A stretch of 64,000 bases of DNA from CADEDH01 sp039029735 (GCA_039029735.1 JBCCFL010000017.1:1-64000); one strand, 5' to 3'; counted from the stretch's first letter, positions 18,657 to 28,755 are shown. Translations and numbers: made by a program. Notes: generated from the sequence alone by a model not told the origin.

Positions 18657-19976
18657 ATGTTCCCTGGTCCGAATACACGCGACCAGCTGACCGGGCTCGC
18701 CGGTCGGCTGGACATCGCTCGGCTGCTCGATAGCGGGCAGTCGGGCGATGACGCGTTCGGAGTGGGCGCCGTGCTGTTCGTCGACCTCGACCGGTTCAAG
18801 TGGATCAACGACTCGATGGGCCATCACGTTGGCGACGAGGTGCTCCGCACCGTGGCCCGGCGCCTCGAACGCCAGGTTCGGGCCGGGGACGTAGCCGCCC
18901 GGTTCGGGGGCGACGAGTTCGTGGTGGTGATGGCCTCGATCAAGAGCGTGACTGAGACCACGAAGGTGGCCAAGCGCATCGTCGAGTCGCTGAGCCAACC
19001 GATGCAGATCGGCGACGTGCAGGTCGGCGTTGGCGCGAGCGTTGGGATCGCGATCGCCCAGCATCAGAGCGACACATCCGACCTGCTCCGCCAGGCCGAC
19101 ACTGCCCTCTACGAGGCCAAGCGCCGCGGTCGGGGCCGCCATGTGATCTTCGACCACCGCCTGGCGGCCAGGGCCGAACATCGGGTGAAGGTGGAGTCGG
19201 CGATTCGCAGCGCGATCCTTGACGACCAGCTCACGGTTAACTACCAGCCCATCGTCGACCTGGCTTCGGGGCGGATCGTGGCCTACGAAGGCCTGGCCCG
19301 GCTGTCCAATCCCGAGGTTGGTCCGATCTCGCCCGCCGAGTTCATCCCCCTGGCCTGCGAGATCGGGGAGATCGTCGAGGTGGGGCGACACCTCCGTCAG
19401 TTGCTCATCACCGACCTGGCACAGGTACTCCAACACCAGCCCGAGATGGTGTTCGCCGTGAACCTCGCCTCGGCCGAGCTCGGCCAACCGGACCTGGCGG
19501 AGCGAATCAGTGCCGAGTGCGAGGCGTTGAGCCTCCCTCCCCGGCACCTGTCGATCGAGCTCAGCGAAGACCTGCTGGTGCGCGACCAGCGACGCCTCCA
19601 CCGCACGCTCAACGACCTCCGGCACCTCGGCGCCCGCATCAGCCTCGACGACTTCGGCACCGGGCAGGCGTCGCTCACCTCGCTGCGGGGCATCGAGGTC
19701 GACGAGATCAAGATCGACGGGTCGTTCGTGTCGGGCGTTGTCGAGAACCCGTTCGACCGGGCGACCTGCGAGGCGATCCGCATCCTGGCCGACGCCATGG
19801 GAGCCACCGTCGTGGCCGAGGGCATCGAATCGCCCGAGGAGGTGGACGTGCTGCGTGCCATCGGCGTCGAGTACGGCCAGGGCTACTACTTCGCCAAACC
19901 GGCGGCGATCGACTGGAGTGACACCGACAACCTCGCCACCAATGTGGAACTCGGCACGAACCGGGAACTCAGGTGA
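18657..19976 (+). CDS. GGDEF-EAL diguanylate cyclase/phosphodiesterase
   Basis: 439 residues with no sensor domain. Residues 1-165 are a GGDEF domain (DQLTGLAGR start, intact FGGDEF, no RxxD inhibitory site seen). Residues 185-430 are an EAL domain: EGLARL in place of EALLR (Gly for Ala, catalytic Glu kept), DDFGTG, IKIDGSFV, AEGIES and QGYYFAKP are all present, so both activities are plausible. The ATG has GAGG 7 bases upstream; a GTG at 18594 is an alternative. It may set c-di-GMP levels in the cytoplasm; no target is evident nearby. Confidence 0.92.
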   Translation: MFPGPNTRDQLTGLAGRLDIARLLDSGQSGDDAFGVGAVLFVDLDRFKWINDSMGHHVGDEVLRTVARRLERQVRAGDVAARFGGDEFVVVMASIKSVTETTKVAKRIVESLSQPMQIGDVQVGVGASVGIAIAQHQSDTSDLLRQADTALYEAKRRGRGRHVIFDHRLAARAEHRVKVESAIRSAILDDQLTVNYQPIVDLASGRIVAYEGLARLSNPEVGPISPAEFIPLACEIGEIVEVGRHLRQLLITDLAQVLQHQPEMVFAVNLASAELGQPDLAERISAECEALSLPPRHLSIELSEDLLVRDQRRLHRTLNDLRHLGARISLDDFGTGQASLTSLRGIEVDEIKIDGSFVSGVVENPFDRATCEAIRILADAMGATVVAEGIESPEEVDVLRAIGVEYGQGYYFAKPAAIDWSDTDNLATNVELGTNRELR

Positions 19977-20021
19977 CACACTCGTCGTTGCTGATGTAAC
20001 CGAGGGGAACGGGAGGGACGG

Positions 20022-20708
20022 ATGTCGTCAACACTCATCGCCGGTCTGATCGCGGCCGGTGTCGTGCTGCTGGGCATCATCATCTACGTCTCGTGGCGGG
20101 TCGAGAAGGCCCGTCGGGCCACGTGGGCCAGGTGGGCGGCCGAGCGAGGGTGGTCGTACTCACACGAGCGCGATCGCTCGGTGTCGGCGTCGTTCCAGTT
20201 TCTCGACCGGCTCCGGCGGGGCAACAAGCGCTACGCCAAGGACGTGATGCGAGGCGTCTGGCGTGACCGCGAGATGATCGCCTTCACCTATCACTACGAA
20301 ACCGAGAGCACCGACTCCGAGGGCAACCGCACCACGACCAGCCACTGGCTCAACGTGGTGGCCCTTAAAGTGGACCAGCATCGCCACTTCCCCGAGCTGT
20401 CGGTCGTGCCAGAGAACGTGTTCCGGCGGATCGGCAATCTGTTCACCAACAACGACATCGACTTCGAGTCGATCGAGTTCTCCAAGCAGTACGAAGTGCG
20501 GGCCGATGACAAGAAGTTCGCCTACGACGTGTGCCACGCTCGGATGATCGAGTACCTCATGGCCAACCCCCGCACCACCTTCGAACTCGAAGGCCAGTGG
20601 ATCGCCACGGTCGACACCAACAAACTGAAGCTTGACCGCATCGAGCCCAGCCTCGACCACCTCGACAACATCGTGGCCCTGCTGCCCGACTATCTCTTCC
20701 GCGACTGA
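20022..20708 (+). CDS. Membrane-anchored hypothetical protein upstream of lemA
   Basis: 228 residues: one N-terminal transmembrane helix (LIAGLIAAGVVLLGIIIYVSW), a short basic stretch, then a soluble domain starting ARWAAERGWSYSHERDRS that resembles DUF3137-like proteins often found near LemA. No catalytic motif seen. It lies 40 bases before lemA in the same direction, so both probably work at the membrane. Confidence 0.75.
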   Translation: MSSTLIAGLIAAGVVLLGIIIYVSWRVEKARRATWARWAAERGWSYSHERDRSVSASFQFLDRLRRGNKRYAKDVMRGVWRDREMIAFTYHYETESTDSEGNRTTTSHWLNVVALKVDQHRHFPELSVVPENVFRRIGNLFTNNDIDFESIEFSKQYEVRADDKKFAYDVCHARMIEYLMANPRTTFELEGQWIATVDTNKLKLDRIEPSLDHLDNIVALLPDYLFRD

Positions 20709-20748
20709 CCCGGTCGCCCCCCAGTTCGACGACAACGGAGGAATCCTC

Positions 20749-21315
20749 ATGCCCGTAGTGATCTTGATCGTGGTGCTGGTGGCCATCGTGGCCATCGTGC
20801 TGCTGGTGGGCATCACGCTCTACAACCGCCTGGTGGCGATCAGGAACCAGTGCGACGAGGCCTGGTCCAACGTCGACACTGAACTGCAGCGGCGCTACCA
20901 GCTCATTCCGAACCTGGTGTCCACCGTGAAGGGCTACGCCGAGCACGAGCGGGAGCTGCTGACCCAGATCACCCAGCTGCGGGAGCGGGCGTTCCTCAAC
21001 GACGGTCAGCCCGCCAGCCAGGCCCAGGATGAGAGCCGCCTCCAGGCCGCCCTCGGCCAGCTGATGGTACGGCTGGAGAACTATCCGGAACTGAAGGCGA
21101 ACACGAACTTCCTCGAACTCCAGCGCGAGCTGGCCAACACCGAGGACCGCATCCAGGCGTCGCTGCGCTTCTACAACGGCAACGTTCGCGAGAACAACAA
21201 CCGAGTGCAGCAGTTCCCGTCGAACATCGTGGCCAGCATCGGCAACTTCGGCCTGCGTGACTTCTTCGAGATCGACAACCCCGATGCTCGCAACCCCGTG
21301 CAGGTCGAGTTCTGA
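20749..21315 (+). CDS. lemA: LemA-family membrane protein
   Basis: 188 residues. An N-terminal transmembrane helix is followed by the LemA signature: YNRLVAIRNQCDEAWSNVDTELQRRYQLIPNLV, then ELQRELANTEDRIQASLRFYN and FPSNIVASIGNF. LemA proteins have an extracytoplasmic N-terminus and a helical bundle; the function is not settled. The ATG has GGAGG with a 7-base spacer. It follows the membrane-anchored hypothetical gene and is followed by a HAD gene after 2 bases. Confidence 0.95.
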   Translation: MPVVILIVVLVAIVAIVLLVGITLYNRLVAIRNQCDEAWSNVDTELQRRYQLIPNLVSTVKGYAEHERELLTQITQLRERAFLNDGQPASQAQDESRLQAALGQLMVRLENYPELKANTNFLELQRELANTEDRIQASLRFYNGNVRENNNRVQQFPSNIVASIGNFGLRDFFEIDNPDARNPVQVEF

Positions 21316-21317
21316 TC

Positions 21318-22073
21318 GTGAGCCTCCAGCAATCGGCGTCCACGTCGGCGCCACGGTTCGAGCCGGCCTCGGTGCAGGCGGTGGTGTTCGACATCGGCGG
21401 CGTGTTCCTCTATCCGCAGTACGCCGCAGTGGTCGCCCGTCTGGGCGAGCTCGGGCTACCGGCTCCCACCGAGCTCGATGCGTTCCGTCGCGCCCACCAT
21501 GCCGGCGTGTGGGCGTTGACCGATGCCCGGATCAACGCGAGCGGAGGGGTGGACGAACAGAGCCAGGTGTTCTGGGGCGTCTACGACCGCGCCTATTCGG
21601 CTGAGCTCGGGGTGGAGGATCACGCCGACGACCTGGCCGACGCCATCCGGTCGACCTGGAGCTGGCCTCACAAGGGAAACATCGACGCGTTCCACGCCCT
21701 GGCCGCCGACGGATGGCCCGTGGCGATCGTGAGCAACAACAACGGCACCGCCGCCGACCAGATGGTGCAGCACGGGGTGTGCCAGGTGGGCCCAGGGCCG
21801 TTGCCCACGGTGCCGGTGATCGTCGACAGTGCGATCGAAGGCGTAGCCAAGCCCGATCCTGCGATCTTCGATCCGGCGATCGAGGCTCTCGGGCTGGACC
21901 CCGGCACGCTGCTCTACATCGGCGACACGGTCCACGCCGACGTTGACGGAGCCACCAACGCCGGGTTGCAGGTGGTGCAGCTCGACCCGTTCGACCACCA
22001 CGCCATGTTCGAGCACCCCCGGCGAGCCACCGTGGCCGATATCGCCGCCGAGCTGGCAGCCGCCCGCCGCTGA
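21318..22073 (+). CDS. HAD-superfamily hydrolase (subfamily IA)
   Basis: 251 residues. Motif I is VVFDIGGVFL, motif II SNNNGTAAD, motif III AKPDPAIF and motif IV LLYIGDTVHADVDGA. The second motif-I Asp is Gly, a common variant in the FDxGGV group. Likely a phosphatase on a small phosphorylated metabolite. The start lies 2 bases after lemA, suggesting one transcript; no Shine-Dalgarno is obvious. Confidence 0.88.
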   Translation: MSLQQSASTSAPRFEPASVQAVVFDIGGVFLYPQYAAVVARLGELGLPAPTELDAFRRAHHAGVWALTDARINASGGVDEQSQVFWGVYDRAYSAELGVEDHADDLADAIRSTWSWPHKGNIDAFHALAADGWPVAIVSNNNGTAADQMVQHGVCQVGPGPLPTVPVIVDSAIEGVAKPDPAIFDPAIEALGLDPGTLLYIGDTVHADVDGATNAGLQVVQLDPFDHHAMFEHPRRATVADIAAELAAARR

Positions 22074-22099
22074 CCGGCTCTGACAGAATCTCGCCCGCC

Positions 22100-22843
22100 A
22101 TGACGAGCGACGCTGCGGCCCTGATCCACGACCTGCGCGACGTTGCCCCGACAGCGATACCGGCGGCGTTGGCGCGCCTCCACCGCACGCTCCAGCCCGG
22201 CGACCAGGTGGAGCTGCTCCTCCCAACCGGCCTGGTCGATGCAGCAGGCCCGCCCCCGCTCGACGACCTACTCAGTGGTGCCGGCTTCGCGGCCGACACC
22301 ACTACCGGAACCGGGCACGAACCCGAATCAGCGCCGCTGAGCGTGATCCGCCGCTGGACCCTCGCCGACACCGTCGGCCCTGATCTCGACCTGTTGGTGT
22401 GCGGCCTGAATCCCAGCCCGGCGGCGGCCGACGATGGGGTGGGCTTCGCCGGCCCGAGCAACCGGTTCTGGCCCGCTGCGATCGCTGCTGGCCTGGTGTC
22501 AGTGGACCGAGATGCCCACGCTGCGCTCGAGGTCGGTGTCGGGATGACCGATCTGGTGAAGCGCACCACTCGCCGCGCCGACGAGCTCACCTCGGCCGAG
22601 TACGCCCAGGGCGTTGCACGCCTCGAACGGCTCTGCGACTGGCTGCGCCCCTCCGCGGTGTGCCTGGTGGGCCTCGCCGGATGGCGAGCCGCAGTCGACC
22701 GCAAGGCGGCGGCAGGCTGGCAGGCCGCATCGCTCGGCCCGAGCCCCGTCTACCTCATGCCATCCACCAGTGGGCTCAACGCCCACGAGACGGTTGGCTC
22801 GCTCACCGACCACGTGTTGGCGGCGGCTGCGGGCCCTGATTAG
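22100..22843 (+). CDS. mug: Mug-type mismatch-specific uracil/thymine DNA glycosylase
   Basis: 247 residues. The first 80 residues are an extra domain not found in E. coli Mug. The catalytic domain has LLVCGLNPSPAAADDGVGFAGPSNRFWPAA (motif 1 and the substrate-binding FAGPxNRFW) and the C-terminal MPSTSGLNA motif. It removes uracil or thymine from G:U/G:T mispairs. Converges on the TPR gene with a 4-base overlap of 3' ends. The extra domain looks unrelated to a known DNA-binding module. Confidence 0.9.
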   Translation: MTSDAAALIHDLRDVAPTAIPAALARLHRTLQPGDQVELLLPTGLVDAAGPPPLDDLLSGAGFAADTTTGTGHEPESAPLSVIRRWTLADTVGPDLDLLVCGLNPSPAAADDGVGFAGPSNRFWPAAIAAGLVSVDRDAHAALEVGVGMTDLVKRTTRRADELTSAEYAQGVARLERLCDWLRPSAVCLVGLAGWRAAVDRKAAAGWQAASLGPSPVYLMPSTSGLNAHETVGSLTDHVLAAAAGPD

Positions 22844-24075
22844 GCCGCGGCCCGACGAGCGGCTTCGCGCTGTACCTGGGTGTACACGTCGCGTTGCGCG
22901 TGGCTCCCACCGAGCTGCCACCGTGCGACTTCGGTGCTGGCAAGCGTGTCGCTCGCCGCAGTCCAGCGGCCGAGGCCGTAGTCCACGAGCCCTTCGGCCA
23001 CCTCGATCCCCACAGTACGGAGCACCTCGGCGGCGCCGTCGTCGCTACGTTCCGCCCAGTCACGCATGCCGGCCACATGGGCCGTCGCCTCGGCCTCTCG
23101 CCCGGCCCGGGCGAGCGCGAGGGCCACGTGGGTGTCGTTGAACGGGTGAGAGTGCTGACCTTGCCGACACAGAGCCGGCTCGACGAGCACGTCCCAGCGG
23201 TCGCCGACGTCGAGCCCCGCCACTTCGAGCCGGGCGAGCAGCGAAATCGCGTTCGAAAGGTCGAGCCCCTCGTCGCTGGCCCCCGGGTAGACGCGCCGGT
23301 CGTAGAGCGCCAGCACCTGTTCGTGCTCGTCGACGGCGAGCAACTGGAGCGCCCGATGCCACCACAGGTGCCCGGCGAACCCTCCACCGGCTTCGAGCAC
23401 CGGGTCGCGGTCGGCCAGCCAGGCGACCCCCTCGTCGCGGCGGGCCTCCATCTCCAGCACGTGGGCGACGGCGTGGATGGCCCAGAGATCGGTCTCGTTG
23501 CGTTCGACCGCGGCACGCCCTAGCGGCTCGGCCTCTCGGTGGCGGCCCTGCTCTTCGAGGGCGAAGGCCTCCATCCCGTCGAGGTAGCTGGCCAGAGGAA
23601 CGTCGTTGGTCCAAGCGGGTCGGGCAGCTTCGACGGTGTGCAACATCTCGTCGAGCAGGCCGTAACTGAAGGTGAGCAGATAGCGGGCTCGGAGGGCCAG
23701 TGCATCGGTGGGATGGGCGTCGAGAATGGCGGCGAAGATGGCCAGGGCCTCGTGGATATCGGTGCGGGCCCAGGCCTCGGCGGCTCGGATGTGGTTGCGC
23801 TCGCGATCGCTCACCTCGGCGGCTGACGCGTTGTCGGCGTCGGCGGCAGCGCTGGCAGCCAGCGCCGCCGCTTTGGCGGTCAGTGCCGGCTTGTGTGCCT
23901 GGGCCAGGAGCTGGGCGAGAACCGCTCGGGCAAGCGGTCCGCCAGTTTCGAGACTGGGAAACAACCTGTCGATCCCGGGTGCCATCGTGACGTAGCCGGC
24001 GATCACCTCGTCGATCACGGCGCACTCGGCGGATGGGGCGGAAACCGGGCAGCCCCACTGGTCGCTGCTGGTCAT
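22840..24075 (-). CDS. TTC38-like tetratricopeptide repeat protein
   Basis: 411 residues, soluble, almost entirely helical pairs with TPR-type spacing; RHREAEPLGRAAVERNETDLWAIHAVAHVLEMEARRDEGVAWL and ASYLDGMEAFALEEQGR resemble eukaryotic TTC38 and its bacterial relatives. No enzymatic motif is seen. It probably acts as a protein-interaction scaffold. The ATG lies 6 bases after a minus-strand TAGGCT and there is no Shine-Dalgarno. Confidence 0.85.
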   Translation of the reverse strand: MTSSDQWGCPVSAPSAECAVIDEVIAGYVTMAPGIDRLFPSLETGGPLARAVLAQLLAQAHKPALTAKAAALAASAAADADNASAAEVSDRERNHIRAAEAWARTDIHEALAIFAAILDAHPTDALALRARYLLTFSYGLLDEMLHTVEAARPAWTNDVPLASYLDGMEAFALEEQGRHREAEPLGRAAVERNETDLWAIHAVAHVLEMEARRDEGVAWLADRDPVLEAGGGFAGHLWWHRALQLLAVDEHEQVLALYDRRVYPGASDEGLDLSNAISLLARLEVAGLDVGDRWDVLVEPALCRQGQHSHPFNDTHVALALARAGREAEATAHVAGMRDWAERSDDGAAEVLRTVGIEVAEGLVDYGLGRWTAASDTLASTEVARWQLGGSHAQRDVYTQVQREAARRAAA

Positions 24076-24081
24076 GGGCCG

Positions 24082-24087
24082 AGCCTA
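24082..24087 (-). promoter_or_regulatory. Leaderless-type -10 (TAGGCT) of the TPR gene
   Basis: Minus-strand TAGGCT is 6 bases before the ATG at 24075, with no ribosome-binding site between. Confidence 0.5.
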
Positions 24088-24221
24088 TGGCTGGTGACGG
24101 GCTCCAGCGAACAGGAATGCGACGCCACCGTTGCAGCCACGTCATGGAGCTGTTACAAAGAGGCGGTCGCAGTTGGGGTAGTGCTGCGCTCTGTCCACTG
24201 CGCTTGCAGGAGCTGACCCAC

Positions 24222-25286
24222 ATGCCCGTGCTCACCCCTCAGAGCCAATGGGACCACGACCCCTACGGCCAACACCCACCGGTGTACGACCTCGACGCCC
24301 CCGAGCCACCGTCATTGGCCGACCGTTGGGACGCGTTCCTCGATAACCCCCGCGCCCAGGCAGTCGCCGCCCTTCTCGGCCTGTCGGGCATTCTGCTGCT
24401 CGCTACGCTGGCGTTCCTCGTCGGCGGCGACGGTGACTCGCAGCAGCTGACCACGGGCGGGTCCGACCAGCTGAAGGTGGCCGACCGCGATCCGGCCGAT
24501 CTCGCAGCCGGCGGCAGCCAGGCGGGGGGCATCGGAGCCAACGATCCTGAGTCGGCCGTGACCACCGCGTTGATCACCACCACGTCGACCACGGCTCCCA
24601 CCACGAGCACCAGCACGACCACCTCCACCACCGAGGCCCCCACCACTGCGCCGACGGTCGCCCCCACCACGGCTGCGGTGGAAGAGACCACGACCACCGA
24701 GGCGGAGGAGCCGGAGTCCACCACGTCTACTGCGGAGACCAACGAGACCACCGCGAACGACGAGACCACCGCGAACGACGAGACCACTGCGAACGACGAG
24801 GCCACCGCGCCCACCACGGAGCAGACGACCACCACGACCACGAGCACGACGACGACCACGGTCCAGTCGTCGGGTAACGGTGGAGGTGCCAGCGGGAACG
24901 ATGCCGCCAAGCAGCAGGAGATCCTGAATCTCGTCAACACCCAGCGGGCCTCGGCCGGCTGCGGGTCGCTGAGCCTGCACCCGCAGCTGAACGCCGCCGC
25001 CGACGCCCACAGCGAAGACATGGCGGCCAACAACTACTTCTCCCACACCGGCCTGAACGGCTCGGCGCCGTGGGACCGCACCGCGGCCGCTGGCTACGGC
25101 GGGGGCTTCGTTGGCGAGAACATCGCCCAGGGGTACGGGTCGGCGGCATCGGTGATGAACGGCTGGATGAACAGCGACGGGCACCGGGCCAACATCTTGA
25201 ACTGCAACTACACCCACCTCGGTGTCGGCTACGCCAATGGCGCCCGCCCCAACTACTGGACCCAGGTCTTCGGCGCCGGCGGCTGA
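24222..25286 (+). CDS. Membrane-anchored CAP (SCP/PR1-like) domain protein
   Basis: 354 residues. A short proline-rich cytoplasmic part, one transmembrane helix near residues 46-68, a Thr/Glu/Ser-rich low-complexity stalk of about 125 residues, then a CAP domain (ILNLVNTQRASAGCGSLSLHPQLNAAADAHSEDMAANNYFSHTG, GENIAQGY, WMNSDGHRANILN). The stalk probably spans the cell wall and is likely glycosylated. The ATG follows GCAGGAG by 10 bases. CAP domains in bacteria are usually extracytoplasmic, with uncertain activity. Confidence 0.9.
   Translation: MPVLTPQSQWDHDPYGQHPPVYDLDAPEPPSLADRWDAFLDNPRAQAVAALLGLSGILLLATLAFLVGGDGDSQQLTTGGSDQLKVADRDPADLAAGGSQAGGIGANDPESAVTTALITTTSTTAPTTSTSTTTSTTEAPTTAPTVAPTTAAVEETTTTEAEEPESTTSTAETNETTANDETTANDETTANDEATAPTTEQTTTTTTSTTTTTVQSSGNGGGASGNDAAKQQEILNLVNTQRASAGCGSLSLHPQLNAAADAHSEDMAANNYFSHTGLNGSAPWDRTAAAGYGGGFVGENIAQGYGSAASVMNGWMNSDGHRANILNCNYTHLGVGYANGARPNYWTQVFGAGG
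24744..24809 (+). repeat. 18-base tandem repeat in the CAP protein stalk
   Basis: Three consecutive 18-base units encode ETTAND, followed by a partial EATA; one unit differs at a single synonymous base. It sits inside a longer ACC/ACG-rich stretch and probably arose by slippage, so stalk length may vary between strains. Confidence 0.85.
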
Positions 25287-25348
25287 CGGTTCACCCAGCG
25301 TTCAACCTCACGCCGGGCGCCAGCCCGCAGCGGATCCGATCAACGGCC

Positions 25349-25354
25349 TAGCCT
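25349..25354 (+). promoter_or_regulatory. Leaderless-type -10 (TAGCCT) of the serine hydrolase gene
   Basis: TAGCCT is 7 bases before the ATG at 25362, with no Shine-Dalgarno between. Confidence 0.5.
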
Positions 25355-25361
25355 CGACGTC

Positions 25362-26465
25362 ATGACCGTTCTGGCCTCTCCGCTGGTGTCGCCGTGGCCT
25401 CCCCTGCCCGCCCAACCCGATGGTGTGCCGTTTCCGACTTCGGGCTGGCCCGCTGGCACGCTGGATCCGGCCACCAAGGCGGTGGTCGACGGGCTCATGT
25501 CCGAGGTGTTCGAGCGCGACGACGCCGACACCCCCGACGGCGAGTTCGGTCAGAGCCTCGCCGTGGTGGCCGTGCAGGGCGGCCGGCTCGTGGCCGAACG
25601 CTACGGGCCAACGGCCGGGCCCGATGAACGGTTGATCTCGTGGTCGATGGCCAAGAGCATCACCCAGGCCCTCGCCGGGGTGCTGGTGGCGGAGGGCCGC
25701 CTGAATCTGCACCTGCCGGCACCGGTGGCGGAGTGGCACGACGAGGGCGACCCGCGGGCCGAGATCACCCTCGATCACCTGCTCCGGATGGTGCCCGGCA
25801 CCGAGTTCAACGAGGACTACGTCGACGCCGGTACGAGCCACTGCATCGAGATGCTGTTCGGCTCAGGCGCCGCCGACATGGGCGGCTACGTGGCCGCCCT
25901 CCCGTCGACCGCACCCCCCGACACCGTGTTCAACTACTCGAGCGGTACCACGGTGCTCATCTGCCGGCTACTGGCCGACGTGGTGGGGCGCGGCCCGGCG
26001 TTCGAGAGCTGGATGCGGGCGGTACTGCTGGATCCACTCGGCATCGACGCCACGCTCACCTTCGATGATCACGGTGTGTGGGTGGGCTCCTCGTTCCTCC
26101 ACGCCAGCGCCCGCGACTTCGCCAAGTTCGGTCTCCTCTACGCCCGCGACGGCGTGTGGGACGGCACCCGGATCCTCCCCGAAGGGTGGGTGGACTACGC
26201 CCGCACCCGCCGTGCTGTCGACGACGAGAGCGGTACGGGGTACGGGGCACAGTGGTGGCTTTGGCCCCACGGAGACGGCGTGTTCTACGCCTCGGGCTAC
26301 GAGACGCAGCGCATCATCGTGGACCCCGCGAACGATCTCGTGCTCGTGCGTCTCGGCAAGACGCCCACCGAGCGGGCCGCCGCCGTCGACGGTTGGCTGG
26401 AGCGACTCCGGCGGGCGCTGGCAACCGCGCCCGCCTTTGCGGGCGTGGGCGGAGAGGCTGGATAG
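25362..26465 (+). CDS. Serine hydrolase, beta-lactamase/DD-peptidase family (class C-like)
   Basis: 367 residues. The nucleophile motif SxxK is SMAK in ISWSMAKSITQALAG; the second motif is YSSG in FNYSSGTTVLI; the third is probably GYETQ. No signal peptide is visible, so the enzyme is probably cytoplasmic and closer to esterase-type members (EstB-like 6-aminohexanoate-dimer hydrolase relatives) than to a secreted beta-lactamase. Substrate unknown. Confidence 0.88.
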   Translation: MTVLASPLVSPWPPLPAQPDGVPFPTSGWPAGTLDPATKAVVDGLMSEVFERDDADTPDGEFGQSLAVVAVQGGRLVAERYGPTAGPDERLISWSMAKSITQALAGVLVAEGRLNLHLPAPVAEWHDEGDPRAEITLDHLLRMVPGTEFNEDYVDAGTSHCIEMLFGSGAADMGGYVAALPSTAPPDTVFNYSSGTTVLICRLLADVVGRGPAFESWMRAVLLDPLGIDATLTFDDHGVWVGSSFLHASARDFAKFGLLYARDGVWDGTRILPEGWVDYARTRRAVDDESGTGYGAQWWLWPHGDGVFYASGYETQRIIVDPANDLVLVRLGKTPTERAAAVDGWLERLRRALATAPAFAGVGGEAG

Positions 26466-26524
26466 ACTCCGTCGCCGGTCGTGAGTCTCGACGAACGATG
26501 CATCGGCGGCGCGGGACCCTTGGT

Positions 26525-28747
26525 ATGAGCAGCACGGAGCATCACAGGCTGGCGAGCGGCGCGACCGAAGCGGGCCCCGAGTCTTCAAACCGGTCGTCGT
26601 TCAGAGGATCGTCGTCGAACCTGGCGCCGTCGAGCCTGGTGGTGGCCGCTGCGCTCGGCATCATGCAGACCGGCTCGGCGATCGCGCTCGCTGCGCTGGT
26701 GTTCACAGGCCCGGCCAGCCCTCACCTGAATCGGGGTGTGACCAGCTTCTTGATCGGAAGCGCGCTCGTGGCGGTGCTCGTGGCCTGGAACACCTCGTTC
26801 GAGGTCAACGTGGCCGGGGCCAAGAACACGATCACCGGCGTGTTGGCCGCAATCGCGGCCGGCGTTGCCGCCGACGCCACGAACGAACCGGCCCTCACCG
26901 TGGCTGCGTTCGTGATCGTGACGGGCCTCGTGGCCGGGGTGGCGCTCTATGGCACTGGGCGGGCCAGGCTCGGCCACCTCGTTCGCTTCATCCCCTATCC
27001 CGTGATTGGTGGGTACGTGGCCGCCACCGGGTGGCTGATCGTGCGGGGCGGTATGCACCTGACGATCGACCAGCGGGTGCCGTGGCGTGACCTCCCGACG
27101 CTCGTCGAAGCCGACCTTGCCCGCCTCTGGCTCCCCGGCATCGCGCTGGCGTTGGCGATCGTGCTCGTTCCCGGCCCCACTCGTCAGGCCGTCGTGCTGG
27201 TGGCTGCAGTGGTTGCGTTCTGGGCCGTGGTCGCCATCACGTCCAGCGTCGACGAGGTGGCGCGCAACGGCTGGCTCCTCGGCCCGCTTCCCGATGGTCA
27301 GGGTCTGGCGCTGCTGACCGCAGCCGAGGCCGAACGGCTGGAGTGAGGCGTTGTCGCGGCCAACGCCGGGGGCATTGCCGCAGTTGCGTTCATCGCGATC
27401 ATCGGGCTGCTGTTGAACGTGAGTGGCGTGGAGTACGTGACCGGCGAGCGCACCGACCTCGATCGCGAACTGCGTATGGCGGGTGCGAGCAGCACGTTGT
27501 CGGCGGTGATCGGCGGCAGCGTCGGCTACATCGGCGTTGGCCAAACGCTGCTGGCCCGGCGGATGCGGGCCAGCTCGAAGCTCGTGGCCGGCGCGCTGGT
27601 GGTACTGACGGCACTGACGATCGCCGCTGGCGCCGATCTGATCGGCCTCGTGCCACGGTTCGTGGCCGGCGCGCTGGTGATCAGCCCAGGCCTGGTCATG
27701 CTGCGGAGCTGGGCGGACACATCGCTCCTCAGGGGCACGACGAGCGATCGGATCATCACGATCGCCATCCTCCTCGTGGTCGCCTTCATCGGTGTGCTCG
27801 AAGGGGTGGCAGTGGGCGTTGTGGCCGCCGCCGCCATCTTCGTGTGGCAGTACGCGCTCGTCGACCCCGTGCGCTTTGCCGCTACCGGTGCCACCATTCG
27901 CAGCAGCCTCGACCGGCGCCAACACGAGGCGTCAACGCTTCGCCGCCACGGCGACTCGATCACGGTGCTCACCCTGGAGGGCTACCTGTTCTTCGGCTCA
28001 GCGGCCCGGGTGGGCGAGGTGGTGCGTGGACACCTCGGTGCCACCGAGAGCGATGCCACCCCCACGACCCGGCATCTCGTCATCGACTTCCGGAACGTGA
28101 CTGGTCTCGACTCGTCCGCCGACGCCGAGTTGGTCAACATCGCTCGCCTGGCCGACGACCGTTCCGTGCAGCTGTGGCTGGCGTCGGTCCGACCCGAGAT
28201 TCGCGAGGCGCTCTCCGACGAGCGCCTCAGCGATCGCTTCGTGCCCGACATCGACCGGGCGCTGGAGGCCGCTGAGAACGCGCTCCTCGTCGATCTTCGA
28301 GCCGACGCCGACCGTGAAGACGGGACCGGCACCGGCGAGGGCGACGGGATCGGTGATCTGAGCCCGGACCTGCTCGACTGGTTCGAACAGATCGACCTCG
28401 ACGAGGGCCAAGTGCTCATCGAGGCCGGCGCCCGAAATCAGCACCTCTACCTGGTGACGGAGGGCAGCCTCACGGTGTGGGCGGCCGACCAGCATCTCGA
28501 CCGGCGGCTCAGATGCGTGCTGCCGGGTGCGTTTCTCGGAGAGGTGGGATTCTTCAGCGGCGAGGCCGCAAGCGCGTCGGTGGTGGCCGACGCTGCAGCC
28601 AGCGTGCTGCGAATCGATCGACGTCGACTCGAGGAACTGGAGGCAGCTGAACCTCAGCTGGCGCTCCAACTCCTCCGCCTGGTGCTCTTGCGCACGACGG
28701 AGCGGCTGTCGAGCACGAACGCGCTCATCGCCGACATCCTGCGCTGA
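26525..28747 (+). pseudogene. SulP transporter-STAS-cNMP-binding fusion interrupted by an in-frame TGA
   Basis: One reading frame of 741 codons is broken only by TGA at 27344-27346 (codon 274). Before it lie the first SulP helices (AGAKNTITGVLAAIAAG, RFIPYPVIGGYVAATGW). After it, in the same frame, come GGIAAVAFIAIIGLLLNVSGVE, the remaining helices, a STAS domain (VIDFRNVTGLDSSADAEL) and a cyclic-nucleotide-binding domain (GQVLIEAGARNQHLYLVTEG, GAFLGEVGFFSGE). Related proteins have Trp (IDWS) at this position, so TGG to TGA is the simplest explanation. The transporter would be non-functional unless the stop is read through. No Shine-Dalgarno is seen at the ATG. Confidence 0.85.
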
Positions 28748-28755
28748 GCGGAGCG

